Origin: Ilyomonas limi
Lineage (GTDB): Bacteria; Bacteroidota; Bacteroidia; Chitinophagales; Chitinophagaceae
Length of the DNA stretch: 64,000 bases
NCBI RefSeq assembly: GCF_005233845.1
Contig: NZ_SZQL01000023.1
Location: 1 to 64,000, forward strand
Reading direction: 5' to 3'
A program made the translations under genes and the position numbers. Shown here piece after piece: positions 7,582 through 17,392 of this stretch (its first letter is position 1; the number at the start of each line of letters is the position of its first letter). The notes beneath the pieces were generated by a model. The model was not told where the DNA came from and did not search any database. It was given only the letters and a program-made list of their open reading frames with translations.

Positions 7582-8717
7582 AGGGCATTTAATATTTTTA
7601 TTGCAATCATATCCGCCGCATCAGTTACTGCCAACTTTGCAATATTGTGTTCTAATGCTCTTATTTTTTTATCATTAAAAATCAAATTAGTAACAGTAGG
7701 AAACAGCTTAGCTTGCGCTTCTTCGTCTTTCACCATCAAAGCTGCATTTCTATTAACCAGATGTTTGGCATTGGCAGTCTGATGGTCTTCGGCTGCAAAC
7801 GGAAAAGGTACAAAAACTACTGCCTTTTTTGCAATGCACAATTCAGCAACCGCCATGGCACCCGAGCGCGAAATCACTACATCGGCAGCGGCATACGCTT
7901 TATCCATTTCCTGTATAAAATCGCCTACCCACACGCAAGGGTTATTTTTGCTGGCTTGTATGTACAGGTCGGCTGTAGTTTTGCCGGTTTGCCATATTAG
8001 TTGCAGGTTGAGCGGTCCCAACTCACTGATGTGCCTTGCAAGCACCTTGTTAATACTTCTTGCACCGAGGCTGCCACCAACAGCGAGGATGGTTTTTTTA
8101 TTAGGGTCTAAACCAAAAAAACTCAATGCAGCCGCCTTAGATGCCGTTGATTCCATGATAGATTTCCGCACCGGGTTGCCGGTGATAACGATTTTATCTG
8201 CCGGAAAAAACTTTTCCATGCGTTCGCCGGCAACAAATATTTTAGTAGCATTTTTGCCTAATAATATATTGCTTTTGCCTGCAAATGAATTGCTTTCGTG
8301 TATAAAAGTGGGAATACCTTTTCGTTGTGCATAGCGCAACACCGGGAAAGAAGAATAACCGCCAACACCAATCACTGCATCGGGCTTGAAACGTTTGAAG
8401 ATATTGCTGACCTGGATGAAGCTTTTTACCAGTTTATATGGCAGCGAAATATTTTTAATGAGCGAACCTCTTTCAAAGCCCGCAATATCCAAACCTTCGA
8501 TCTTATACCCTGCCTGCGGTACTTTATCTATCTCCATTTTACCTTTGGCACCTACAAACAAAAACTGGGTATCCGGTCTTGTTTGTTTGATGGCATTGGC
8601 AATGGCGATAGCCGGAAAAATATGTCCACCTGTACCGCCACCTGCTACGATGATTCGTAGCGAAGAAGCCCCTGAAGGGGACTTTCGAGAACTTATATTT
8701 TTATTTAAATCCGTCAT
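7572..8717 (-). CDS. murG: Undecaprenyldiphospho-muramoylpentapeptide GlcNAc transferase MurG
   Basis: MurG transfers GlcNAc to lipid I to make lipid II on the cytoplasmic face of the inner membrane. The N-terminal glycine loop GGGTGGH (26-32) binds the lipid pyrophosphate. The UDP-binding half has GGSLGARSIN and the signature SRSGAMAVAELC with the following PFPFAAEDHQ. The length of 381 includes an N-terminal extension of about 18 residues (KNISSRKSPSGASS) encoded by a palindrome at 8665-8685; the stop codon lies in a second copy of the same palindrome. The true start could be anywhere before residue 20. It is followed by murC. Confidence 0.96.
   Translation of the reverse strand: MTDLNKNISSRKSPSGASSLRIIVAGGGTGGHIFPAIAIANAIKQTRPDTQFLFVGAKGKMEIDKVPQAGYKIEGLDIAGFERGSLIKNISLPYKLVKSFIQVSNIFKRFKPDAVIGVGGYSSFPVLRYAQRKGIPTFIHESNSFAGKSNILLGKNATKIFVAGERMEKFFPADKIVITGNPVRKSIMESTASKAAALSFFGLDPNKKTILAVGGSLGARSINKVLARHISELGPLNLQLIWQTGKTTADLYIQASKNNPCVWVGDFIQEMDKAYAAADVVISRSGAMAVAELCIAKKAVVFVPFPFAAEDHQTANAKHLVNRNAALMVKDEEAQAKLFPTVTNLIFNDKKIRALEHNIAKLAVTDAADMIAIKILNALNP
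8665..8685. repeat. Palindrome inside the murG 5' coding region
   Basis: The sequence GAAGCCCCTGAAGGGGACTTT forms a hairpin of CCCCT with AGGGG. It matches, in inverted orientation, the palindrome at the murG stop codon (7563-7581). It encodes residues about 12-18 of MurG (KSPSGAS), outside the conserved fold. Confidence 0.6.
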
Positions 8718-8859
8718 TAATATTCTATCAGCAGGCGCCTCACCTACCGAAATGATTTTGCTATTTTAAACTTTCCGGTGGGCAAGACACCCAACGGTAG
8801 AAAACCAGTACTTTATGCGCTTTTTATAATTAATCAGTTTATTAAAATATTACGTTTAT

Positions 8860-8903
8860 GCCCTTTGCGTTTCCTGTGTCCCTTTATGCCTTTGTGGTTC
8901 AAA
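8860..8903 (-). repeat. Dispersed ACCACAAAGGCA-type repeat after ftsW
   Basis: On the minus strand this reads TTGAACCACAAAGGCATAAAGG followed by ACACAGGAAACGCAAAGG in register, a degenerate string of short ACAAAGG-type units. Related strings lie at 14691-14730, 14757-14798 and 35945-35975, always between genes. It starts 11 bases past the ftsW stop codon. Function unknown. Confidence 0.5.
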
Positions 8904-8913
8904 AAACTTGCAC

Positions 8914-10203
8914 TTAAGCAGGTTGCAATGCCTTCTTTTCTTCTTTCATTTGCGCTGCCGGTGGCTCCACGTTCTTGCCTTCCAACTGCTCCACATTTCT
9001 TGCTACACTGAGTATAATTCCAATGGCTGCGCAGGTAAATAAAAATGAGCTTCCGCCCATACTCACCAGCGGCAATGTAACACCTGTAACCGGCGTGAGA
9101 TTAACGCCTACTGCCATATTTGCCAGCGCCTGTATAATCATAGAAAAACTAAGCCCCAATGCCAGAAAAGCCCCAAACGCATACGGGCACCGCCTGAAAA
9201 TATTGATGCAGCGAAACAAGAAAACCATGTAAATAAAAATGATAAATGCCCCGCCAATCAAACCATATTCCTCGATAATGATTGGAAAAATTTCATCGTT
9301 GTAAGCTTGAGGCAAAAAGTTGCGCTGACGGCTTTTGCCCGGTCCTAATCCATATAAAATGCTGCCATTGGCAATAGCAATATTTGCCTGCTCTACCTGG
9401 TAAGGAATGTCGTCATTACTGGCATACATAAAATCCTGCACACGGCTGACCCAGGTGCCAAATCTGCCCATAGAAGTAAGGCTTTCTGCTACTTTATTTT
9501 TAGAAGTTTCTTTTACGCCATCCGTAGTTTTGCCGGTATAGGTGAGCGCAGCAATACCAACAATTAACAGGATTGGTATTAATGCCACGCCAATTACCAT
9601 CATCAGGTGCTTGCCATGTACACGACCAATGAATAATAATAACAACGAAGTAGCACCGGTAAGCAGTGCGTTGGAAAGATTTGCCGGCATGATTAAAGCA
9701 CAGGTAATCATTATTGGAATAATCACCGGCAGGAAGCCTTTTTTAAAGTCTTTAATCACATGCTGCTTGCGGCTCAGTTCCCGCGAGATATACATAAACA
9801 AAGCTACTTTGGCAAAGTCGCTCGTTTGAAAAGTCATATTGATAACCGGCAGCTTTATCCAGCGGCTGCCTTCGTTTATTTCGGCGCCAAAGAACAAAGT
9901 ATAAATCAGGAGCGGCACCGAAATAAGATATAGAATAAGCGCTACGCGCGAGTAAAATTTATAATTAACCAGATGTAAAAAATAAACGGCCAGTAACCCA
10001 ACAATAATAAACGAAACTTGCTTAAAGAGGTACACTTCGGTATTGCCCTTGTACATTTTATACGCCAGCGACCCGGTGGCACTATATACCACCAGCACCG
10101 ATGCGAGTGCCAGCAAGAGCACACTGCTCCAGATGTATTTATCCCCTTTCGCCTTTCGTTGCAAATGTTTGAAAGGCTCCTGTATATAAGCCAGTTCTGC
10201 CAT
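8914..10203 (-). CDS. ftsW: Lipid II polymerase/SEDS protein FtsW
   Basis: FtsW polymerises lipid II at the septum together with FtsI. The protein has about ten hydrophobic segments beginning near residue 27 (SSVLLLALASVLVVYSATG) and the SEDS signature near the C-terminal part (NMAVGVNLTPVTGVTLPLVSMGGSSFL). The charged cytoplasmic tail ends KEEKKALQPA. At 429 residues it is of normal size. It starts two bases past the murD stop. An extended soluble loop (TYTGKTTDGVKETSKNKVAESLTSMG) precedes the RVQDF segment. Confidence 0.95.
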   Translation of the reverse strand: MAELAYIQEPFKHLQRKAKGDKYIWSSVLLLALASVLVVYSATGSLAYKMYKGNTEVYLFKQVSFIIVGLLAVYFLHLVNYKFYSRVALILYLISVPLLIYTLFFGAEINEGSRWIKLPVINMTFQTSDFAKVALFMYISRELSRKQHVIKDFKKGFLPVIIPIMITCALIMPANLSNALLTGATSLLLLFIGRVHGKHLMMVIGVALIPILLIVGIAALTYTGKTTDGVKETSKNKVAESLTSMGRFGTWVSRVQDFMYASNDDIPYQVEQANIAIANGSILYGLGPGKSRQRNFLPQAYNDEIFPIIIEEYGLIGGAFIIFIYMVFLFRCINIFRRCPYAFGAFLALGLSFSMIIQALANMAVGVNLTPVTGVTLPLVSMGGSSFLFTCAAIGIILSVARNVEQLEGKNVEPPAAQMKEEKKALQPA

Positions 10204-10205
10204 TG

Positions 10206-11597
10206 TTATAATGCTTTTACCGCTTCTTTAAATTGCTTGCCACGGTCTTCGTAATTTTTAAATAAATCAAAAGATGCACATGCCGGGCTTAGCAATACCA
10301 CATCGCCTTTCTCGGCGGCATCGAAAGAGGCCTGTACGGCATCGTGTGCGCTGGCTGTGTCAACAATCGGCACAATTTTATCAAACGCTGCATGAATCTT
10401 TGTATTGTCTACACCCATGCAAACGATGGTTTTTACTTTCTCTTTTACCAAGCTTTCCAGTATGCTGTAATCATTGCCCTTATCAGTGCCGCCTAATATT
10501 AGTATTACGGGCTTGGTCATACTTTCCAATGCAAACCACGTACTGTTGATATTCGTTGCTTTGCTGTCGTTGATAAATTCCACGCCACGCACTACCGCTA
10601 CCGGCTCCATACGGTGCTCAAGGCTTTCAAATGTCTCTACCGCTTCGCGGATTTTTTCTTTGCGTATATCCATCGTCATAGCGGCTACGCCTGCTGCCAT
10701 CGTGTTGTACTGATTGTGTTTGCCGGTTTGGGCAAAATCGTAAATGTTCATGCTTACGCGTTCTTCATTTACTTTAAGCATCATCTGGTCGCCTTTGATG
10801 TAGGCGCCTTTCTTGGGTTCTTGTTTCATGGTAAATGGCAATAAATTACTGGTTAATAATATGGTTTTCAACTTGTTTGTTATTACTTCATCGTCCAGGT
10901 TGTAGATGAAGTTGTCCTGTTCGTGCTGGTTTTGTACTATTTTAAATTTGCTGTCTATATATTTTTGAAAGCTGTAATCGTATCTGTCCAGATGGTCTTC
11001 GGTAATATTGAGTAACACGGCTACATCCGCTTTGAAATCTTTAATATCATCCAATTGAAAAGAACTGATTTCTGCTACATACAACGGCTTTGGATTTTCG
11101 GCTACCTGCTTGGCAAAAGAGTATCCAATATTGCCAACAAGCGCACAATCCAAACCTGCTTTTTGGCAGATGTAATAAATGAGCGAAGTAGTAGTGCTTT
11201 TGCCGTTGCTGCCGGTAACTGCTACAATCTTGCTCTCCCCTTTAAAGCGATACGCCAGCTCTATTTCACTGATGATTGGAATTTCTTTGGCACGTATCTT
11301 TTTCACCATCTCATTTTTCTCTGGTATGCCCGGACTCTTCACTATCTCATCAGCCATCAAAATCCTTTCTTCGGTATGCCGGCCTTCTTCAAATTCAATC
11401 CCGTTATCAATTAACTCCTGTTTGTAATGGTCCTTTATTTTGCCCCCATCGCTTACAAATACATGGTAGCCCCTTTGCTTGCCCAGCAAAGCCGCGCCCA
11501 CGCCACTTTCGCCAGAGCCAAGCACTACTATATTCCAGCTCCATTGCGTTGTAGCTGGTGCATCTTGTAGGTGTGTATGTGTATAGGTCTCAGCCAT
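10206..11597 (-). CDS. murD: UDP-N-acetylmuramoylalanine--D-glutamate ligase MurD
   Basis: MurD adds D-glutamate to UDP-MurNAc-L-Ala. The ATP loop GSNGKST is at 129-135, preceded by an N-terminal UDP-binding domain (IVVLGSGESGVGAALLG, 23-39). The central domain has AEISSFQLD and the C-terminal domain FINDSKATN and LSPACASFDLFKNYEDRG, all typical of MurD. The length of 463 is normal. The N-terminus carries a polar extension of about 20 residues. The spacer of 171 bases before it, after mraY, contains a dispersed palindrome. Confidence 0.97.
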   Translation of the reverse strand: MAETYTHTHLQDAPATTQWSWNIVVLGSGESGVGAALLGKQRGYHVFVSDGGKIKDHYKQELIDNGIEFEEGRHTEERILMADEIVKSPGIPEKNEMVKKIRAKEIPIISEIELAYRFKGESKIVAVTGSNGKSTTTSLIYYICQKAGLDCALVGNIGYSFAKQVAENPKPLYVAEISSFQLDDIKDFKADVAVLLNITEDHLDRYDYSFQKYIDSKFKIVQNQHEQDNFIYNLDDEVITNKLKTILLTSNLLPFTMKQEPKKGAYIKGDQMMLKVNEERVSMNIYDFAQTGKHNQYNTMAAGVAAMTMDIRKEKIREAVETFESLEHRMEPVAVVRGVEFINDSKATNINSTWFALESMTKPVILILGGTDKGNDYSILESLVKEKVKTIVCMGVDNTKIHAAFDKIVPIVDTASAHDAVQASFDAAEKGDVVLLSPACASFDLFKNYEDRGKQFKEAVKAL

Positions 11598-11670
11598 TGT
11601 TTATAGCTTATGTTTTTTCTTTTTGATGACGAGCTCTGATGCTACTATTAAGCTGTTGGTGTGTCACTCC

Positions 11671-11697
11671 CCGCCTGACTGGCGTCAGTCGGACAGG
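11671..11697. repeat. Dispersed palindrome between mraY and murD
   Basis: GACTG and CAGTC pair around a GCGT loop (core 11677-11690), flanked by GC-rich CCGCCT and GGACAGG. Palindromes of this kind are common between Bacteroidota genes. It lies inside the operon, so it would be transcribed. Only one copy is seen in this window. Confidence 0.4.
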
Positions 11698-11768
11698 ACT
11701 TCAACACCTTTGCTCCCTTCCCTTCAGCAAGGCTTTCGGCTTTGCCTTCATTATTCCTTTTTCTAATA

Positions 11769-13076
11769 TTATCTAATCTTCAATGTTGCTATGGAAAGCA
11801 GCACGCATAATATCGTTACTATCCAAAAGCGTATTGCTATTTTACTCTCATGAAATCCTTTCTTCTGATAATGATGATGCAGCGGGCTCATCAGAAAGAT
11901 TCTTCGTCCTTCGCCATATTTTTTCCTGGTGTATTTAAAATAACTCACCTGCATAATCACACTTAGATTTTCTACCAGGAACACACCGCAAAAAATAGGA
12001 ATCAGCAATTCTTTGCGCACGATGATTGCGAGTGATGCAATAATACCACCCAGTGCAAGGCTGCCGGTATCGCCCATAAATACTTGTGCCGGATAGGCAT
12101 TATACCACAAAAAACCAACACATGCACCCACAAACGCACCTATAAAAATGGATAGTTCACCAAGGTTGGGTATGTACATAATGTTGAGATAATCTGCCCA
12201 CAAAAAATTGCCGCTTACATATACAAAAATGCCAATGCCGGCACCGATAATTGCACTTACGCCGGCAGCTAATCCATCCAATCCATCCGTTAGATTGGCA
12301 CCGTTGGATACAGCCGTAATAATGAGCGTTACAATAACGATATACACTATCCACGTATATTTTTCTGCACCTTCACCCATCCAGCTAATGAGTCTGCTAT
12401 AATTAAACTCATGTGTTTTTACAAAGGGGATGGTAGTAATAGGTGTTTTTACTCTTGCAAAACGCACCGGCTTGCCATCTCTTATATGCACTACTTCATT
12501 CAGGGTGTGTTCGCCGGGGCGCACGCCGGATTCTACACCATTTTGCGTAATGATTTCTCTTTCCATCACCACATTGCTGTTGAAATACAGCGTAACACCT
12601 ATAATGATTCCCAAGCCAACCTGACCGATAATTTTTGATAAACCAGCCAGCCCGTCACTATCTGTTTTTTTATATTGGATACCCTTTAACTGTGCTTCCT
12701 TACGGGCTTTTAGTTTAAAATAATCATCCAAAAAGCCAATAATACCCAGCCACACGGTGCATAATATCATCAGGCGGATATATACCTTGTCCAAATCGGC
12801 AAACAGCAACGTAGGTATCAGTATCGAAAGTAAAATGATGATGCCGCCCATTGTTGGTGTGCCTTTCTTTTGCTGCTCGCCCTGCAACCCGAGGTCGCGA
12901 ACTGTTTCGCCAATCTGGTTGCGCTTTAATACATTAATCAACCGCTTGCCGTATATCGTGGCGATGGCTAACGACAATATGATTGCCATTACCGCACGAA
13001 AGGTGATGAACTGAAACAATCCGGCACCGCTCATGTGAAACTCTTTTCCCAGCCAGCCAAACAAATAATACAGCAT
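11769..13076 (-). CDS. mraY: Phospho-N-acetylmuramoyl-pentapeptide transferase MraY
   Basis: MraY moves phospho-MurNAc-pentapeptide to undecaprenyl phosphate to make lipid I. It is a polytopic inner-membrane enzyme; [19 protein letters not shown] (aspartates of the active site), [13 protein letters not shown], and the [12 protein letters not shown] histidine motif are all present. At 435 residues it is longer than the usual 360 because of an insertion of about 70 residues after the fourth or fifth membrane segment ([15 protein letters not shown]... to ...GEGAEKYTW), seen in many Bacteroidota MraY proteins. The start was taken as the longest ATG, giving [13 protein letters not shown]. Confidence 0.97.
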   Translation of the reverse strand: MLYYLFGWLGKEFHMSGAGLFQFITFRAVMAIILSLAIATIYGKRLINVLKRNQIGETVRDLGLQGEQQKKGTPTMGGIIILLSILIPTLLFADLDKVYIRLMILCTVWLGIIGFLDDYFKLKARKEAQLKGIQYKKTDSDGLAGLSKIIGQVGLGIIIGVTLYFNSNVVMEREIITQNGVESGVRPGEHTLNEVVHIRDGKPVRFARVKTPITTIPFVKTHEFNYSRLISWMGEGAEKYTWIVYIVIVTLIITAVSNGANLTDGLDGLAAGVSAIIGAGIGIFVYVSGNFLWADYLNIMYIPNLGELSIFIGAFVGACVGFLWYNAYPAQVFMGDTGSLALGGIIASLAIIVRKELLIPIFCGVFLVENLSVIMQVSYFKYTRKKYGEGRRIFLMSPLHHHYQKKGFHESKIAIRFWIVTILCVLLSIATLKIR

Positions 13077-13218
13077 CTTTATTAGTTAATAATTCTTTTT
13101 AGTTCTTTTAAGTTGATCGTTGGTGAATAACATATTATTTTTTACCAGTCATTTTTTCTTTTAGTTGATGATGAAGGTATTTTCTACTGTCATCTGTCAA
13201 TCAGCAACTATCATCTCT

Positions 13219-14682
13219 TTATTTATTCAATTGTTCAAATGTCTTCTGCAACACAGCTTTGTCATCAAAAAGGTGCTTAACGCCTTTGATGTCCTGGTAT
13301 TTCTCATGGCCTTTGCCTGCCACCAAAATGATGTCCTCTTTATTAGCCATTTCTACTGCCGTTGTTATCGCTTCTTTACGGTCAAGAATGGTTTTACTTT
13401 TCCTTTTGGCGGCACTATTCAAACCTTGTAGCATATCATCAATAATTTCCTGCGGGTCTTCGCTGCGGGGATTATCACTGGTGAGAATTACTTTATCGCT
13501 CAATTCGGCTGCAACCTGCGCCATCACTGGTCTTTTAGCTTTGTCCCTATCACCACCACAACCCACAACGGTAATTACCTGCTCGTAACCTTTGCGTAGT
13601 TTTTTGATAGTTGACAATACATTTTCCAATGCATCGGGTGTATGTGCGTAATCAACTATACCAATGATTTGCTTGTTGCTGATGACATAATCAAACCGGC
13701 CTTCAGCGCCCTGCAAGGCACTTAATATACGCAATACCTCATCGCTGTTTTCGCCGAGGCAAACAGCAGCGCCATATACGGCTAACAGGTTGTATGCGTT
13801 GAATTCTCCAATCAATCTAAAGTGTACCTCTTTATCATTCACCAGCATGATCAGGCCGGTTAGTGCATTTTCTAAAATCTTGCCTTTAAAATCTGCTACA
13901 TTTTTTAAACTGTAATAATACTTATGTGCCTGTGTGTTTTGCAACATCACGGTTCCGCGCTTGTCATCCAGATTGGAAATGGCAAATGCAGAAGAAGGTA
14001 AATCATCAAAGAAGCTCTTCTTTACGCGGATGTATTCATCAAACGTTTTATGATAATCTAAATGATCGTGTGTGATGTTACTAAAAATAGCGCCCGTAAA
14101 TTTCAATCCGGTAATGCGATGCTGATGAATAGCATGGCTGCTGCTCTCCATAAATACATACGTGCAGCCTGCTTCTACCATTTGTTTTAATAATGAATTT
14201 AAACTAACAGCATCCGGCGTGGTGTGTGTGGATGGCAATACCTGATTGCTTATCTGGTTTTGAACCGTGCTTAATAATCCACAGGTATAACCCAATTGCG
14301 CAAACAGCTTAAAAAGGAGCGTGGCAATAGTAGTCTTTCCGTTGGTACCGGTAACGCCCACCAGTTTCAGTTTGGCAGAAGGCTCATCATAAAAATTATG
14401 CGCTATGTAAGCCACTGCTTCACTAGTGTTACTTACTTTGATGTAGGTGATATTTTCCAGCAGCATCAACGGCAGTTCTTCACAAACAATGGCAATGGCT
14501 CCTTTTTCTATAGCTGTGGTGATAAAGTTATGTCCATCTGCAACTGTACCTCTTACTGCCACAAACAGCGAGCCTGCACTCACTTTACGCGAGTCAATCT
14601 GTACATCTTTCACCTCAATATTAGTTGCACCATTTACCTCTTGCAGATGCACCTTGTATAATATGTTTTGCAGATTTGCCAT
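13219..14682 (-). CDS. murE: UDP-N-acetylmuramoyl-L-alanyl-D-glutamate--2,6-diaminopimelate ligase MurE
   Basis: MurE adds the third residue of the stem peptide. The ATP loop GTNGKTT is at 112-118 (numbered from this start), with the MESSSHAIHQHR substrate segment after it. The DNPR motif (TSDNPRSEDPQEI) is the family marker for meso-diaminopimelate rather than lysine. I chose ATG 14682 (MANLQNILY); the longer frame begins with GTG inside a dispersed repeat. The length of 487 is normal. The gene is followed by a 142-base spacer before mraY in which I see no signal. Confidence 0.96.
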   Translation of the reverse strand: MANLQNILYKVHLQEVNGATNIEVKDVQIDSRKVSAGSLFVAVRGTVADGHNFITTAIEKGAIAIVCEELPLMLLENITYIKVSNTSEAVAYIAHNFYDEPSAKLKLVGVTGTNGKTTIATLLFKLFAQLGYTCGLLSTVQNQISNQVLPSTHTTPDAVSLNSLLKQMVEAGCTYVFMESSSHAIHQHRITGLKFTGAIFSNITHDHLDYHKTFDEYIRVKKSFFDDLPSSAFAISNLDDKRGTVMLQNTQAHKYYYSLKNVADFKGKILENALTGLIMLVNDKEVHFRLIGEFNAYNLLAVYGAAVCLGENSDEVLRILSALQGAEGRFDYVISNKQIIGIVDYAHTPDALENVLSTIKKLRKGYEQVITVVGCGGDRDKAKRPVMAQVAAELSDKVILTSDNPRSEDPQEIIDDMLQGLNSAAKRKSKTILDRKEAITTAVEMANKEDIILVAGKGHEKYQDIKGVKHLFDDKAVLQKTFEQLNK

Positions 14683-14690
14683 GTTTGTTT

Positions 14691-14798
14691 GTTGAACCAC
14701 AGCGACACAAAGGCACGGAGTGGCACAGAGAATTATTATATATTTATATTCACATTTTCGTTGTGAACCGTTGTGTCGTTGTGACGCTGTGGTTCAAC
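14691..14798. repeat. Large inverted repeat filling the ftsI-murE spacer
   Basis: Perfect 14-base arms (14691-14704 and 14785-14798, GTTGAACCACAGCG and complement) continue inward as degenerate ACACAA/AGGCAC-type units on both sides. The stretch between the ftsI stop codon and the murE start is almost entirely made of this repeat. It would form a long hairpin in the operon transcript. Related single-sided strings are at 8860-8903 and 35945-35975. Confidence 0.6.
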
Positions 14799-14800
14799 AG

Positions 14801-16945
14801 CTAATTCAATTCAATACTTACTACCTGACCTTTGCTGATTTTATTACCACTGCTAATGGATTGTGTAGTTACTTTTCCGGCACCTTTCACCCGAACTTTC
14901 AGTCCCATATTTTCGCACAGATAAACGGCATCTTTCAAGCCCATGCCTTGCAACGAAGGCATGACGGAAGCAGGCATTGTTTTGCCGGCTACGGCGGGTG
15001 CTTTTCCATTTTTATATACACTTATCCAATCGCTGTTCGTAGATGATGCTTTAAATGGAATGTCCAATGCGTTCATCACTTCAGATACATCGGTTTTCAT
15101 TCCTATATAATTGTAACCAATGCTGTCATTTACTATATCGGTTGCGTATCGTATAGAATCGCTGTGTTGTACATACATGCTGTACAGGCGGTCGGATATT
15201 TCCTTGAAAACCGGCGCAGCCAACTGACCGCCAAAATGCAATGGCGCATACGGCTTTGTTTTGATAGCAACTATGCAGGTAAACTGTGGATTATCGGCGG
15301 GGAAATAGCCCACAAACGATGCTTGGTACACTCCATCGTTATAGCCGTATTTTCCATCAGCTACATGTGCAGTACCGGTTTTGCCGGCCACTTTATAAGG
15401 ACAGTCTTTAAATATGGGTTTGCCGGTACCAAAAGCAGTAACTGCAAGCATACATTGCTGTGCGGCTTTTACTATGCCAGGCTTGCAAATACTTTCTCTT
15501 AACACAGTTGGCCCGTATTGTTTAATGATAGTACCATCGTTTTGTATGCTGTTTACAAGATAAGGCTTCATCATTTTACCACCATTGGCAATAGCATTAT
15601 ACAGCGTTAATGTTTGCAGCGGACTTATCTGTATGGCATATCCAAAACTCATGGTAACCATAGCGTGCAGGCCCTCGTTGCGGCGGTTCATACGCGGCAG
15701 GCGTGGCTTTGATTCGCCCAGTAAATCTATACCTGTTATGGTATCCAGCCGGAACTGATGCAGGTATTTCATAAACTTATCGGGCTGCTGTGCAAAAGTG
15801 TTGTACGCAATTTCGCTCATGCCAATGTTGGAGCTATGGGCAAAACATTCTGCTACCGTCATTACCGGCTTGGGCGAACGTTCTGCATCAGTTACTTCGC
15901 GTACGCCAACAAAGGCGGTGCCGGTGTTGCCTACTTTCACTACATCGTTGATGCTTGTTTTGCCTTCGCTCAATACCGCTAATAAAGTAGCCAGCTTAAT
16001 AGTAGAACCCGGCTCTGTGGCACGCATGGCATAGTTGTAATCTTCCCAATAACTGCCATCGGGGCGGCGACCCAAATTTGCCATCGCTCTTATCTTGCCG
16101 GTCTTTGTTTCCATTACAATGCAGGTACCTGTTTGCGATTCGCTTTGCTGCATCATGTTCATCAAAGCATTCTCGGCAATCTCCTGTATGTGCACATTCA
16201 ATGTGGTAATTACGTCTTTGCCATTCTCCGGTTCTATATCTAAAGCACCATCCACCGGCACACTCACGCCACCGCCGATGTAGCGTACCAAACGCTTGCC
16301 CGTTGTGCCTTTCAGCACACTGTCGTATGTTTGTTCCAGCCCTATTTTTTGTGCATTTTCCCTGTTTAATCCAATGGTCCTGTAGGCTAATAACTGGTAA
16401 GGATTGAGGCGAATACTTCTTACCTCAGCAATAAAGCCGCTCTTGTTCCTGCCCAACCTTACCAATGGGAACTGACGCAATTGCTGATACTCTTTAAAGC
16501 TTATTTTTCGCTTTAATAAAAAATATCTTGTCTTTTTTGCGTAGCCATTGCTTAGTATTTTTTTGTAAGCTGATCCTGATTTGTCTTTAAACAAATTGCT
16601 TAAACAATAGCTTAATGAATCCAAATTTTGCCGGAAAAGTTTACCACTTTTATCCCGCAATCCTTCTGCACCAAAGTCAACATAAATATCAAACTGCGGA
16701 ATGCTGGTGCTGAGCATTTGTCCGTCTTCGCTATAAATAGTTCCGCGCTCGGCATCCAGCTCTACAATTTTTTGATGCATGCTATCGCTCATGCCGCGCC
16801 AATGTTCGCCCTGTACTTGTTGTATGTAAAAGGCTTTAGACATCACTACCACACACACCAGTATAATGGCAATAAAACACAGATATACCCTCCAGAGTAT
16901 ATCACGCTTTACTTCAATGGTGGATGTGTTTTTCAATGTCCTCAA
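14801..16945 (-). CDS. ftsI: Septal peptidoglycan transpeptidase FtsI/PBP3 with PASTA domain
   Basis: FtsI cross-links septal peptidoglycan. One membrane segment (about 20-36) precedes a PBP dimerisation domain, then the transpeptidase with S314-x-x-K317 (EPGSTIKLAT), S371-S-N373 and K521-T-G523. The last 60 residues form a PASTA domain (MPSLQGMGLKDAVYLCENMGLKVRVKGAGKV...). At 714 residues it is longer than the E. coli enzyme, in line with the Bacteroidota type. Its start codon overlaps the ftsL stop by four bases (16942-16945), implying coupled translation. Confidence 0.96.
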   Translation of the reverse strand: MRTLKNTSTIEVKRDILWRVYLCFIAIILVCVVVMSKAFYIQQVQGEHWRGMSDSMHQKIVELDAERGTIYSEDGQMLSTSIPQFDIYVDFGAEGLRDKSGKLFRQNLDSLSYCLSNLFKDKSGSAYKKILSNGYAKKTRYFLLKRKISFKEYQQLRQFPLVRLGRNKSGFIAEVRSIRLNPYQLLAYRTIGLNRENAQKIGLEQTYDSVLKGTTGKRLVRYIGGGVSVPVDGALDIEPENGKDVITTLNVHIQEIAENALMNMMQQSESQTGTCIVMETKTGKIRAMANLGRRPDGSYWEDYNYAMRATEPGSTIKLATLLAVLSEGKTSINDVVKVGNTGTAFVGVREVTDAERSPKPVMTVAECFAHSSNIGMSEIAYNTFAQQPDKFMKYLHQFRLDTITGIDLLGESKPRLPRMNRRNEGLHAMVTMSFGYAIQISPLQTLTLYNAIANGGKMMKPYLVNSIQNDGTIIKQYGPTVLRESICKPGIVKAAQQCMLAVTAFGTGKPIFKDCPYKVAGKTGTAHVADGKYGYNDGVYQASFVGYFPADNPQFTCIVAIKTKPYAPLHFGGQLAAPVFKEISDRLYSMYVQHSDSIRYATDIVNDSIGYNYIGMKTDVSEVMNALDIPFKASSTNSDWISVYKNGKAPAVAGKTMPASVMPSLQGMGLKDAVYLCENMGLKVRVKGAGKVTTQSISSGNKISKGQVVSIELN

Positions 16946-17265
16946 TTATTTTTAGTATCTGTTTTTTGTTCAACTACAATATGCACGGGCGGCTCTGCCG
17001 ATACTTTCAAGCCCAATGGTGCAGTGGCTTTTATCATTTCTGTTTCACGGCTTTTATACATCAGGTCGCTCTTCACAGTTTTGTATTCGTACTGCAATTC
17101 CTTTAGTTGGTTGGCAGTGGTATTAATGTCTCTTACGGTTTTATCGGCTATATGTCCGTTGGCGATGTACAAAACAGCTAATACCGATAAGAACAAAAAG
17201 AAGGGTACATTGGCTGTTACCCATTTGTAATTCATTAAGCGGCGGAGTGAATGTTTTAATGCCAT
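16942..17265 (-). CDS. ftsL: FtsL-like divisome protein
   Basis: A small bitopic protein: basic N-terminus (ALKHSLRRLMNYKWV), one membrane segment (about 20-37, VPFFLFLSVLAVLYIA) and a periplasmic coiled-coil-like helix (DINTTANQLKELQYEYKTVKSDLMYKSRETE). FtsL proteins share this layout but little sequence; the assignment rests on that and on the position between rsmH and ftsI. It would work with FtsQ and FtsB in activating FtsWI. The length of 107 is normal. Confidence 0.85.
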   Translation of the reverse strand: MALKHSLRRLMNYKWVTANVPFFLFLSVLAVLYIANGHIADKTVRDINTTANQLKELQYEYKTVKSDLMYKSRETEMIKATAPLGLKVSAEPPVHIVVEQKTDTKNN

Positions 17266-17392
17266 GTGGTTTTTGGATAATGATTAAACTGATTGTCTTC
17301 TGATATTACTGACGCGCTTATTACTGTCTTTACTTGTTGCTTTATCTTCTAAGTTTTGTTATTATTCTTCTTTTATGATTTCATAAATGCTA

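Noticed and set aside
2808-11140. CCAATAT occurrences inside ftsZ, ftsA and murD
   Set aside because: They are within coding sequence (for example the DIGG codons of ftsA) and not near start codons, so they were not counted in the motif set.
14683-14700. Upstream GTG start for murE adding six residues
   Set aside because: These codons lie next to a dispersed repeat and add non-conserved residues; the ATG at 14682 fits relatives better.
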